Of a stretch of DNA of 64,000 nt, positions 6,838 to 15,782 are shown one piece after another. The position numbers and the translations under genes are program-made. The notes below the pieces were generated by a model. That model was not told the origin of the DNA and did not search any database. It worked only from the letters and a program-made list of their open reading frames with translations. Numbering within the stretch: the stretch's first letter is position 1; every line of letters starts with the position of its first letter. Origin of the DNA: Sporosarcina gallistercoris (GTDB lineage: Bacteria > Bacillota > Bacilli > Bacillales_A > Planococcaceae); NCBI RefSeq assembly GCF_014836415.1, contig NZ_JACSQY010000002.1:310001-374000 (forward strand), given 5' to 3'.

Positions 6838-9495
6838 TTAAGACCCCTCTCGTATTGGAAAGTAGAGTGTAAATGTGCTGCCTTCTCCTGGTTTACTATC
6901 GACTTCGATCTTTCCTTCATGCGCTTCCATAATCCCTTCGCAAATGGATAGTCCTAAGCCTGTCCCACCTGAACGTCGAGTAGCAGTGACGTCCACTTGA
7001 TAGAACCGATTGAAGATTTTTTGTAAATGCTCTTTTGAAATACCAATTCCATTGTCCGTTACTGCGATCGTTAAGAACTCGTTCTTTTTTTCCAAGGTAA
7101 TATCGATCCGCTTTTGTGGATGATCGTTATATCGTAAAGCATTCGTAAAGAGATTCACCAACACTTGCTGCACCCTGGTTTTGTCTGCATAGAAAAATAA
7201 GGAATCCTCGGCTTTGTTGTGGAACGAAAGAGTCGCACCTTCTTTCAATGTAAGGGGTACGAGTTCAATCGACTTCTCAATCACGTGATCTGCTCGGACC
7301 ATATCCCGTTCAATGTACATGGAACCGGATTCTATTTTTGAAATATCCATCCAATCATCTACCAAGTGTTGGATGCGCTCAATGTCTTCATGGACCCCTT
7401 CCAGCAATTCATCTTGGAAGTCCTGTTCCCACTCCACATCTTCCCGCAGCAGCGTTTCCACACTTCCTCTTATGTTCGTGATCGGTGTTTTGAATTCATG
7501 GGAAGTTAATGAAATTAAGTTGTTTTTCAATGTATCGATTTCTTCCTCTTTTGTTATATCACGAATTAGCAGTCCCTCACCAATTTTTTTCTCATCTGAT
7601 ATGACAGAAAATTTATGGAGCATATAGAAATCAGCGTTGCCCGATTTCGTTTTGTATTCCAGTTTCAATTCGCTTGCTTCGTTTTCAAAAAACGAAGCAA
7701 GTTCTTCGGTAGTAATCTCAAACAGCACGTGAATACGTTCAAACACATCGGACAAATGCACCAGAGGTCCATTCGTGCCATCTCCATCAGTGACATTCAA
7801 AAAGAATTCGTTCACATAATCGATCTGCTGATCATTATTGAGAAGCATAATTCCTTCTGACATACTTTCAAGAACTGCATCAAGTTCAGCGTGCTTGTTA
7901 CGGTATTGCTCAAACAACAGCTTATTCTGCAACATAATTGCAAGCGAGCGGGAAAACGTTTGTAGGAATGCCTGCTCTCTCGGCTCGATCGTCTGCCCAT
8001 CCAGTAAATCGATGATCAGATAGCCGTTTGGCAGCCCATCCAATACAATCGGTTCCATATGGTGATTAGCGCCTTGTACATTTTTTTCCAAATAACTCTG
8101 CAAACTTTTATCTGCGTAAATGACTTGGCTCGTCACTGCCAGTTCACGAAACCAAATGTGCACATTGAAAGGTACCGATTGCTCGATGTTTTGAAGGCAC
8201 AATTGGATGAAATGAGACAGATCCATTTTTGAAGACACCGGCGTAATCAATTGGTTGACTGCCTGTAACTCGGCATTTCGCTGTTCCAAATTAGCAGTTC
8301 GTTCTTGAACACGTCCTTCAAGTCGTGTATTCAGTTCAATGAGTTCGTTTCGGTTTTCTTCAATTTCGGATATCATATCATTGAAGTGAGTCAGCAAATC
8401 CGTCATTTCTTGCGGCCCTTCAATGCGTTCTGATAGTTGAACAGGTTGGTTCGTCTTATAACTTACAGAATAGCGCTTAATCGTATCAAGGAGATTGCGG
8501 ATCGTCCTTTCGAGTCGATTGGTTAAATACAGACTGGCCAAAACGACAAATAACGCCGTAACCGGAATGAACCATAAAATTGTGTTCACAGCACTTCTGA
8601 GTGGTTTTGTTATCAGGGTGGACGGATTAGCAATCCATACGGTCCAATCGAGATCCCGGATTTTCGCATAGGTAATGAATTCTTCTTCGCTGCCTTCTTC
8701 TTTGATGGTCAGGCTATTCATGGACTTCTCCGACTGATCATTGATTGTCTTCACAATTTTGGAATCCGTCAGATTCACCATTTCTGTTTTCGTATTAACA
8801 TCAGGGTGCACAATCACATTGTTATCTTGGTCCAGTAACACCGCGTAACTCGCTTCGCCCGATATCCGCGTAGACACGTATTTTTCCAAAGCGTTTAAAT
8901 CGATAGCTCCTAAAATATACCCTTGCATCTTCCCTTTGCTATCGAAAATTGGTGAAACAATCGCAACCAATAGGATATCCGTCCCTCCTCTCCCATAAAA
9001 GACTGGAGAGACGACTTGTTCGTTTCTTTCGAGAAGTTCCTTGTAATAGGATCGGTCGCTAAAATTCAAGTGCTCTCGTTTCACCCCGTCCGTGTAGACA
9101 GATGGATAAAATACAAGAGATTCGCCGTTTGCATCTCCTACGTACAAGTTTACAAATCCAGGGTAGTTCAGTTTTATATCGCGCAACTTCTCCTCTATTT
9201 TTGATGTACGACCCTCTTCCAATAATGGCGCAATATTAGAAGACATCGTTTCAATGATTCTTCCGTGCTGATCCATATAACTTTCAATATTGTCCTCTAG
9301 AAATCCGGTCACTTTCTTTTGACTTTCCTGATTGCCTTCGATTAAAGAGGAGAGCTGGAAAAACTGGAAAATTCCGAGGACAATAATCGACGTCAAGCCT
9401 ATTGTCAGAAACGAGTAAATGAGTTCCTTTTTAAAAGAACGCGCCCGCCTATTTTTCACCCGCACTCTCCCCTTTCCCTTTGAAAATTGACCCAT
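6838..9495 (-). CDS. Membrane sensor histidine kinase with extracytoplasmic dCache domain
   Basis: An 885-residue kinase. A basic N terminus precedes TM1 (about 25-48). The extracytoplasmic dCache-like sensor spans about 50-305 (SDRSYYKELLERNEQVVSPV pattern), then TM2 (about 306-328), HAMP and coiled coil (to about 415), a GAF-like domain (about 420-525) and a PAS domain (about 535-640). HisKA carries LTSHEFKTPI (phospho-His) and the ATPase domain carries N, DNGIGI and GGTGLGLSI boxes. dCache domains bind amino acids, carboxylates or purine derivatives. Only 3 bp separate it from its response regulator gene. Confidence 0.9.
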   Translation of the reverse strand: MGQFSKGKGRVRVKNRRARSFKKELIYSFLTIGLTSIIVLGIFQFFQLSSLIEGNQESQKKVTGFLEDNIESYMDQHGRIIETMSSNIAPLLEEGRTSKIEEKLRDIKLNYPGFVNLYVGDANGESLVFYPSVYTDGVKREHLNFSDRSYYKELLERNEQVVSPVFYGRGGTDILLVAIVSPIFDSKGKMQGYILGAIDLNALEKYVSTRISGEASYAVLLDQDNNVIVHPDVNTKTEMVNLTDSKIVKTINDQSEKSMNSLTIKEEGSEEEFITYAKIRDLDWTVWIANPSTLITKPLRSAVNTILWFIPVTALFVVLASLYLTNRLERTIRNLLDTIKRYSVSYKTNQPVQLSERIEGPQEMTDLLTHFNDMISEIEENRNELIELNTRLEGRVQERTANLEQRNAELQAVNQLITPVSSKMDLSHFIQLCLQNIEQSVPFNVHIWFRELAVTSQVIYADKSLQSYLEKNVQGANHHMEPIVLDGLPNGYLIIDLLDGQTIEPREQAFLQTFSRSLAIMLQNKLLFEQYRNKHAELDAVLESMSEGIMLLNNDQQIDYVNEFFLNVTDGDGTNGPLVHLSDVFERIHVLFEITTEELASFFENEASELKLEYKTKSGNADFYMLHKFSVISDEKKIGEGLLIRDITKEEEIDTLKNNLISLTSHEFKTPITNIRGSVETLLREDVEWEQDFQDELLEGVHEDIERIQHLVDDWMDISKIESGSMYIERDMVRADHVIEKSIELVPLTLKEGATLSFHNKAEDSLFFYADKTRVQQVLVNLFTNALRYNDHPQKRIDITLEKKNEFLTIAVTDNGIGISKEHLQKIFNRFYQVDVTATRRSGGTGLGLSICEGIMEAHEGKIEVDSKPGEGSTFTLYFPIREGS

Positions 9496-9532
9496 TATGT
9501 AATCCTCTAAAACTTTATGTACATACCAAAAG

Positions 9533-9569
9533 GGTATTGACCAGTGTCGTGATGACTATGGTCAATACC
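9533..9569 (-). terminator. Hairpin between the arcC operon and the histidine kinase gene
   Basis: Perfect 11-bp inverted repeat GGTATTGACCA / TGGTCAATACC with a 15-nt loop, just after the arcC stop and before the kinase start. In the minus direction only CTTTT follows, so termination may be partial and some transcription may run into the two-component genes. Confidence 0.55.
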
Positions 9570-9579
9570 ATTGGTAAAC

Positions 9580-10518
9580 TTATTTTTTAATCTGTGTGCC
9601 AGCCTTACCTTCTACTGCAAGGTCCGCTTGTCCAAGAGAACAGATGATAGCACGTCCACCCATTTCAGCGAACTTCATAGCTGCTTCCATTTTAGGTCCC
9701 ATGCTGCCTGCAGAGAATTGGCCTTGGTCTGCATAGGCTTTCGCTTCTTCAAGCGTAATCGTCCCAAGTGCTTTTTGATCCGGCTTGCCGTAGTTTACGA
9801 ATACGTTATCGACATCAGTCAAGATCATGAGAACGTCCGCTTTTGCCTCTTCAGCTAGACGGAACGCACTGCGGTCTTTATCAATAACCGCTTCGATTCC
9901 TGTAAGGCTGCCATCTTCTTCACGTACAACCGGAATACCGCCGCCGCCGGAAGCGATGACAATCACATCGTTATCTGTCAGCATTTTAATCGTCTGGGAG
10001 CTGAGGATCGACTTCGGATTTGGAGAAGCAACAACACGTCTCCAGCCACGACCTGCATCTTCTTTAACATCCCAGCCTTTTTCCGCTGCCAATTGCTTCG
10101 CTTCTTCTTCTGAATAGAAGACACCAATTGGTTTGGATGGATCTGCAAATGCAGGATCATTACGGTCTACTTCTGTTTGCGTCAGCATACTGACCACTTG
10201 GTTGTTGAGGCCCAATTTATTGAGTTCGTTCTTCAAGGTCTGTTCCATCATGTACCCGATGAACCCTTGTGATTCTGCGCTACAAACGTCAAGTGGAAGT
10301 GCAGGAACAACGTCTTTGGCTTCTTCGTTCTGACGAAGAATGTTGCCTACTTGCGGGCCGTTGCCGTGTGTAACGATGACTTCATGACCATTCTTGACAA
10401 TTTTCGCAATGATTTCAGTACTGATCCGTACGTTTTCACGCTGGTTCTCATAAGTCGCTTCCTGCTTAGGTTGCAGGATTGCGTTACCCCCGAGTGCAAT
10501 TACTACTTTTTCTGTCAT
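9580..10518 (-). CDS. arcC: Carbamate kinase (catabolic)
   Basis: A 312-residue carbamate kinase with VIALGGNAIL at the N terminus, THGNGPQVG, and ASGGGGIPV plus the C-terminal FSAGSMGPKMEAA motif. It converts carbamoyl phosphate and ADP to ATP, CO2 and ammonia. The ATG overlaps the stop of the preceding allH-like gene by 4 bp (ATGA), making it the last gene of the fdrA operon. This matches ybcF (allK) in E. coli, so the carbamoyl phosphate is expected to come from oxalurate rather than arginine; no arcA or arcB is present. Confidence 0.93.
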   Translation of the reverse strand: MTEKVVIALGGNAILQPKQEATYENQRENVRISTEIIAKIVKNGHEVIVTHGNGPQVGNILRQNEEAKDVVPALPLDVCSAESQGFIGYMMEQTLKNELNKLGLNNQVVSMLTQTEVDRNDPAFADPSKPIGVFYSEEEAKQLAAEKGWDVKEDAGRGWRRVVASPNPKSILSSQTIKMLTDNDVIVIASGGGGIPVVREEDGSLTGIEAVIDKDRSAFRLAEEAKADVLMILTDVDNVFVNYGKPDQKALGTITLEEAKAYADQGQFSAGSMGPKMEAAMKFAEMGGRAIICSLGQADLAVEGKAGTQIKK

Positions 10519-11435
10519 TCTAGTTTCCTCCTTAGCGTTAGTAAGCCGAGTAACATGCCAAAAACTGTATCGATTCCAGAACTATGCCCCATATCGAGCA
10601 ATTCCGAAAGCAGTGGTTTTAGCATATAAATATCTGTCTTCCGTGTCAATTCTGAAGCCGATTGTACGACTGTCGAGCTGAACTGTCCATCTAAAGCGTA
10701 GAGTAAGTACTCCCTACCTATATCAGTCGTCAGGCGTTCCTTTTCAATAAGGCGTCTTAACGTCTCCACAAAGGGGTTGGATAAAATGCCTGCTGCTTCA
10801 TGTATGGCGAGCAAGCCGACCAAATGATCGTCACCTGACGGGGTCAGTCCTTGTCCCCGACCTATGAGGAACCTGAGGTGCTGTTCGATATCGTTTGTGT
10901 TTGAAGATTCCATGACATCCAATAACGCAAAGAGATGCTGCTCTGTCAGACTGTTAGCAGGATGTCCCTGCAACTGTCTGGTCAACCATGATTCGATATC
11001 GATGTCCAAACCAGTCACTCGCGGCTCTTCAAGTAAGATAGCAACAAGCATCGTCAAATTATCCGCTATTAACTCACTCGTTATCGGTGCACGCAAGATT
11101 CTCCAGTCAAAAGGGTCTGCTCCTACAATGCTCACAACTGGTCCTGTCTCTCCGAACGAGAGAGTGCGCTCATTCGGTTCCCAAGAAACAGAGGAATCTT
11201 CAGTTATTCCATTTAACAATTGCTGCAATTGCTCTGGTGTCAGATGAATACCAAATGGTAAACGACCATTTTTTACCGTTCCGATGAAAAATAGACGATT
11301 AGCGCTTTTGATATTCAGCCCATTCTGAAACATGCTATGGATTTGGCAAACCGGATGCTTTGCCAAATGGAACGGGATCTGTTGCTGGTATTCCGTCGCA
11401 TGCAGGATCGTTAATCTAGCTTGCGGCCGAACCAT
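10515..11435 (-). CDS. allH: DUF2877 protein, oxamic transcarbamylase subunit (YlbF/AllH-like)
   Basis: A 306-residue DUF2877 protein with the family signature GQGLTPSGDDHLVGLL in its C-terminal half (about residues 205-222). In E. coli the corresponding YlbF (AllH) works with FdrA and YlbE as oxamic transcarbamylase, splitting oxalurate with phosphate into oxamate and carbamoyl phosphate. The ATG at 11435 shares an A with the previous stop (TAATG), so a longer start inside the upstream gene is not needed. It overlaps arcC by 4 bp downstream. Confidence 0.85.
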   Translation of the reverse strand: MVRPQARLTILHATEYQQQIPFHLAKHPVCQIHSMFQNGLNIKSANRLFFIGTVKNGRLPFGIHLTPEQLQQLLNGITEDSSVSWEPNERTLSFGETGPVVSIVGADPFDWRILRAPITSELIADNLTMLVAILLEEPRVTGLDIDIESWLTRQLQGHPANSLTEQHLFALLDVMESSNTNDIEQHLRFLIGRGQGLTPSGDDHLVGLLAIHEAAGILSNPFVETLRRLIEKERLTTDIGREYLLYALDGQFSSTVVQSASELTRKTDIYMLKPLLSELLDMGHSSGIDTVFGMLLGLLTLRRKLE

Positions 11436-12697
11436 TAGATCAATCCTAGCTTCACGGCATATGCTTCTAATGCTTTTTCGAAACATTCTTTAGGAGCACG
11501 GACAGTTCCCGCTCCGACTTGACCCATTCCTGCTTTTTTGTGCGCAATTCCTGTATTGATCACTGGCTCAATACCCGTTTCAACTACTTTGCGTGCATCG
11601 ATTCCGAGGCAAGCTCCTTGGAAGTCCCAAGTAGGGATTGTAAAGTTACTATTTTGTGAGACACAAATCTCTGTCATTTCATTACTTGTTGCAAGCGCAT
11701 CATCAAAACCGCCTGCACCTACGAAACGAGTAACACCAGGTGCTGCGATCATTGCCATACCGCCGACACCGAATGTTTCAGTGATTGCACTGTCCCCGAT
11801 ATCCGGATTAGCATCATCTTGGGAATACCCCGTGAAGAAGAGACCTTGCGGCGTGTTAACTGGAGCTGTGAACCACTCATCACCCATTCCGCTAATACGA
11901 ATTCCGAAGTCTTTACCATTACGGCACATTGCTGTGACAACAGTTCCGTCTTGAATAGTACGAGCTCCATCCATTACAGCTTTTCCTGTCGCCATTGCGA
12001 TATTGAGGAAGAATTGGTCAGTGTCAGCCAAGAATTGAATAACGTCTTTACGGTCGTTTTCATCCATATCCAACTGTACGATGTATGGGCTCATCTCTTT
12101 CAAGAAGATTAAAGATGCTGCAATGTTACGCTGATGGAATTCATCGCCCATTGTAATCGCTTTAGCAATAATAACGTTCAAATTCAATCCGTCTTCAGTA
12201 AGTGCCAGTGCTTTTGCAATCGTTGGTCCAAGAACATTTTGCATCCATTTCAAACGATCGATGACTTCTTGTGAATTGGCACCGAAACGAAGAACTTTCC
12301 CGATTCCTTCGTTCATGATGCAATAGGCTTCGTTACCATCTGTCCGGTTTTCCACAACGAATACGGGCATATTAGCAGATGTGATACCACCCATCGGGCC
12401 AACCGCATTCACGTGGTGACATGGGATGAATTTCACTTCGCCGCTTGCTAGTTGCTTTTCCGCTTCTTCTTCGTTAGATGCCCAGCCCTCATAGATCGAT
12501 GCACCGATACAAGATCCTTGCATCGGACCAGTCATGTCGTTCCACTCGATTGGTGGACCTGCATGTAGCAATACTTTTCCGTCATTCAGTTCTTTAATTT
12601 TATCTTTAGCCGGTACAACACCCACTAGAAACGGAGCGGATCCAGTAATTTTATCAATAACCGCTTTGTTTGCTTCATCCATTGACTTGTAGTTCAT
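11435..12697 (-). CDS. allG: DUF1116 protein, oxamic transcarbamylase subunit (YlbE/AllG-like)
   Basis: A 420-residue DUF1116 protein, close to E. coli YlbE along its whole length: LLHAGPPIEW, FIPCHHVNAVGPMGG, ITMGDEFHQRNIAAS, SAITETFGVGG, WDFQGACLG and GAGTVRAP are all recognisable. It is a subunit of the oxalurate phosphorolysis enzyme with FdrA and DUF2877. ATG at 12697 follows GAGGTG by 8 nt; the GTG 9 nt earlier lies on that ribosome site. A hairpin sits in the gap after fdrA, and the stop overlaps the next start. Confidence 0.9.
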   Translation of the reverse strand: MNYKSMDEANKAVIDKITGSAPFLVGVVPAKDKIKELNDGKVLLHAGPPIEWNDMTGPMQGSCIGASIYEGWASNEEEAEKQLASGEVKFIPCHHVNAVGPMGGITSANMPVFVVENRTDGNEAYCIMNEGIGKVLRFGANSQEVIDRLKWMQNVLGPTIAKALALTEDGLNLNVIIAKAITMGDEFHQRNIAASLIFLKEMSPYIVQLDMDENDRKDVIQFLADTDQFFLNIAMATGKAVMDGARTIQDGTVVTAMCRNGKDFGIRISGMGDEWFTAPVNTPQGLFFTGYSQDDANPDIGDSAITETFGVGGMAMIAAPGVTRFVGAGGFDDALATSNEMTEICVSQNSNFTIPTWDFQGACLGIDARKVVETGIEPVINTGIAHKKAGMGQVGAGTVRAPKECFEKALEAYAVKLGLI

Positions 12698-12746
12698 AAC
12701 GTACACACCTCATTCGTCATATTTACAGATGTCTCCATCTGCATGG

Positions 12747-12780
12747 AGAAGGCCCAGTCCAGAGCGGATCTGGACCTTCT
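12747..12780 (-). other. Intra-operon hairpin between fdrA and allG
   Basis: Minus strand reads AGAAGGTCCAGA, loop, TCTGGACTGGGCCTTCT, a strong stem with a small bulge. No T run follows, so it may be an RNA-processing or mRNA-stability element rather than a terminator. Confidence 0.55.
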
Positions 12781-12798
12781 ATCTTCATCATTCTGAAA

Positions 12799-14547
12799 TT
12801 ATTTCAGCAAGCTTAAGATTTTAGCCATACGTGCATTACCGCCAGCAACTGGACGCCAGTCGTATTGGACGAACTGTGTACCTGTGTCTGATAGTGCCCC
12901 AGTAAAGCCCTTCAAGCCGACGTTAATGACGCGTGGGCGTTCCGAAACGAGTGACGCGATGTCTTCTGATACAGAGAGATCGAATTTCTTAGCCGACTTG
13001 GTTCCTTCTACATGTTTCTTCTGGTTATCCTCAACGTGAAGTCCAACAATGCTAAGTGCCGTACGGACTGCTTCGTTGTTTGTTTCTTTTACGATGACGC
13101 CAGCTTCTCTCAACTGTTTTACGTGACCGTCATAGCTTTGCGGATCGTTTTTCGTACCACATACAGTAGCGACGACGTGCAATGTACGACCGCCTTCTTT
13201 TGCTTTTGCTACCGCTTTGTTGATAGACGGAAGCAAAGCGCTTGCCATATCGTCATGTGAACCATAGCCAAGAACAAAGTCCAGCAAGATAACAGCCGTT
13301 GTTTCATCGTCTCCTGCTTGTTCGATGAATTTCGAACGAGTTTCAGGATCGATCATCGGGTGTGGCTTCCCTTGTGTATACTTATCGTCGCCAAGGTCAA
13401 CAATTTCCTGACCCTCGTGCTTCAATACATAGCCTTCTTCGTTTTTAATGTGTGTGCCCAGACCTAAGGCGTCAGAGATCAGAACAGCTGCTTCAGATGC
13501 TAGTGTCCCACCGGAATATAATCCTTTAAGTGTCTTCTGACCTTCTTTCAAGCTTGCATTCTCTACAGTGAAGTCTCCTGAATTGTAATCAGGTTTCACT
13601 TCGTTACCACGAGCGAGGTCCACTGCAATATGAGCAGTTTCCGCGAGTGTATATGCTTGGTACACATTGCCTTCATACTGCTCAGGTTTTTCTCCTAGGA
13701 ATACAGCAACGACCGGCTTCGTCAAGCTTTGAAGAAGTTCCATCACTTCGTTACGTACATGTTCTGCAGGTGGCTTGGAAATAATTGTGATAATTTCAGT
13801 CTGGCTGTGGTTTTCAAGAGCCCGGATTCCATCCATCATCGTGATGGCACCGATCGGATCTTTCAAGTCACGTCCACCCGTACCGATAGCGTGGCTTACG
13901 CCTTCTCCTAAGCGATCGATAATTGTAGATACTTCCTGGATTCCTGTTCCTGATGCACCGACAAGTCCAATACGACCTTTGTTCACAACGTTTGCGAATG
14001 CTAAAGGTACTCCGTCAAGAATTCCTGTACCACAGTCCGGCCCCATGACAAGCAGCCCTTTGTCGTGTGCTTTTTGCTTTAAACGAAGCTCGTCTTCCAC
14101 TGTAACGTTATCACTGAACATGAACACGTGAAGACCACGGTCCAATGCCTTGTCCGCTTCATCTGCCGCATATTCACCTGGCACTGAAATCATGGCAACG
14201 TTTGCATTCGGCAGTGCATCCACTGCTTTGTCCCACGTACGAACAGTTTCGAATCCTTGCTTTTTGTTGCTGATGGATTGGTCATTCAGATATTGTTCCA
14301 CTTTTTCAAGAACTGCATCCATCATATCTGCATTGTCTGTGTCGACAACGATTGCCATATCGTTCGATTCTGCTGCTTCAAGTTCTTCTGTATGCAACCC
14401 TGCATCTTTAAAGATGTCTTTGTTCGCTGGCGTTGCCATCATGATTTGTACTTTGTTGAGACCTTCCATAGTAGCTACTGAGTTTGTCAGCAACATGAGG
14501 TTAATGGAGTCTTGGTACGAGTTCTTCTTGATAATCGTATGAAGCAC
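12799..14547 (-). CDS. fdrA: FdrA, oxamic transcarbamylase subunit (AllF-like)
   Basis: A 582-residue FdrA protein, related to succinyl-CoA synthetase alpha subunits. Conserved stretches include QDSINLMLL, MMATPANK, VPGEYAADEA, FSDNVTVEDE, LLVMGPDCGTG, GLVGASGTGIQE, SKPPAEHVR, YSGGTLASEA and KPHPMIDP, all shared with E. coli FdrA. It is the first gene of the operon with DUF1116, DUF2877 and carbamate kinase. The GTG at 14547 is preferred: AGGGGTG lies 6 nt upstream, and the GTG at 14556 falls within that site. Expression is expected from the element at 14660-14712. Confidence 0.92.
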   Translation of the reverse strand: MLHTIIKKNSYQDSINLMLLTNSVATMEGLNKVQIMMATPANKDIFKDAGLHTEELEAAESNDMAIVVDTDNADMMDAVLEKVEQYLNDQSISNKKQGFETVRTWDKAVDALPNANVAMISVPGEYAADEADKALDRGLHVFMFSDNVTVEDELRLKQKAHDKGLLVMGPDCGTGILDGVPLAFANVVNKGRIGLVGASGTGIQEVSTIIDRLGEGVSHAIGTGGRDLKDPIGAITMMDGIRALENHSQTEIITIISKPPAEHVRNEVMELLQSLTKPVVAVFLGEKPEQYEGNVYQAYTLAETAHIAVDLARGNEVKPDYNSGDFTVENASLKEGQKTLKGLYSGGTLASEAAVLISDALGLGTHIKNEEGYVLKHEGQEIVDLGDDKYTQGKPHPMIDPETRSKFIEQAGDDETTAVILLDFVLGYGSHDDMASALLPSINKAVAKAKEGGRTLHVVATVCGTKNDPQSYDGHVKQLREAGVIVKETNNEAVRTALSIVGLHVEDNQKKHVEGTKSAKKFDLSVSEDIASLVSERPRVINVGLKGFTGALSDTGTQFVQYDWRPVAGGNARMAKILSLLK

Positions 14548-14659
14548 AAAAATCACCCCTGTAAGTATTTTTTAAAATCAACGCGCTTGCCATAGCATGT
14601 ATTTCCTACATTGGGAAACACCAAACTTGGCGAAAGCTGGTTATATTTTATCCAAACCC

Positions 14660-14712
14660 ATTGTATCCTAATTTGCATTGCAGACGAATAAAATACAGCA
14701 TCGTAACATTGC
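14660..14712 (-). promoter_or_regulatory. Promoter and shared upstream element of the fdrA operon
   Basis: In gene orientation GCAATGTTA (14704-14712), 9 variable bases, ATTTTATTCGTCTGCAATGC (14675-14694), 9 bases, then the -10 TACAAT (14660-14665). This is 29 of 29 fixed positions identical, with the same spacings, to the element before the MFS gene at 5733-5785. The leader to the fdrA start would be about 105 nt. Confidence 0.75.
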
Positions 14713-14872
14713 AAAAACATAAAATTGTGAATTGAAAGCTGTATTCTTGGCGTTTCGTGTCGTAAGATAGTGGCAGAAACGGATTTACATAAGAGTTCGC
14801 TAGACGATTATCATGACCCATCGATACTTTCAACGAAAAGACAGACAGATATTAAGGAAAGAGGATGCGATT

Positions 14873-15751
14873 ATGGCAGAGACTTTTGTTTACAAACGAG
14901 TGGACGGGTGTGAGATTCACGGTGTGCTTCATGAAACTGCTGTTGCACAGGCACCTTTACTGATCTACATTCATGGCGGCGGCCTGATTTGGGGTACTCG
15001 GAATGACATGAACCGTGAGCAGATCCGTCTTTATAATGAGGCTGGATTCAACGTGTTTTCTGTAGATTATCGACTAGCTCCTGAGTCCAAGCTTTCCGAG
15101 ATACGGGATGATGTGAAGGATTTGCTAGTGTGGATTAAGACGGAAGCACCTGCTCAATTCGATTTCGATCAGAAACGGGTAGCTGTGGTCGGCAGTTCAG
15201 CAGGAGGTTATCTAGCGCTGCTATCCGGAACGTTTGATGTGAAGCCCGATGCGATCGTGGCGTTTTACGGATACGGACAAGTTACGGGTGACTGGTATCG
15301 GAACCCGAGTCCGCACTTTACATCTATGACGACGGTGCCTGAATTATTGGCGAAACAACTGATTCAGCCTCATCCGATTTCGTCGGCTCCGATCGAACGC
15401 CGGTATGCGATTTACTTGTATTGCCGCCAGCAAGGTACATGGCTCGATTGGGTGGCGGGTTCAGACGCTATGGAAGAAGGGGAGCTTGCGCGCTATGCAC
15501 CCGTTGAATTAGCGGATTCCGAATATCCGGCAACTCTTCTGATACATGGGGATGATGACGAAGATGTCCCGTACGCGGAATCGGTTGCCATGAAAGCAAA
15601 ACTGGATTCAGTAGGGGTACCAAACGAACTCATGACCATAGCCCACGGGAAGCACAACTTCGATGCCAATATGGATGATCCGGACTCTATGCGTGCTGTG
15701 AATCATGGGATTGCATTTTTACAAGAATGGTTTCAGATGAAGACCACCTAA
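14873..15751 (+). CDS. Alpha/beta hydrolase, HSL-like esterase family
   Basis: A 292-residue alpha/beta hydrolase. It has the oxyanion HGGG motif (YIHGGGLIWGT), nucleophile elbow VVGSSAGGYL, an acid in HGDDDEDVP and a catalytic His in HGKHNF, so all catalytic elements are present. ATG 14873 follows AGGAAAGAGG. It starts divergently from fdrA and is followed 31 bp later by allD, apparently in one operon. A ureide, carbamoyl or oxamate-type substrate is suggested only by context. Confidence 0.85.
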   Translation: MAETFVYKRVDGCEIHGVLHETAVAQAPLLIYIHGGGLIWGTRNDMNREQIRLYNEAGFNVFSVDYRLAPESKLSEIRDDVKDLLVWIKTEAPAQFDFDQKRVAVVGSSAGGYLALLSGTFDVKPDAIVAFYGYGQVTGDWYRNPSPHFTSMTTVPELLAKQLIQPHPISSAPIERRYAIYLYCRQQGTWLDWVAGSDAMEEGELARYAPVELADSEYPATLLIHGDDDEDVPYAESVAMKAKLDSVGVPNELMTIAHGKHNFDANMDDPDSMRAVNHGIAFLQEWFQMKTT

Positions 15752-15782
15752 ATTACTGGCAGAGCCAGAAGGAGTGTTGGAG

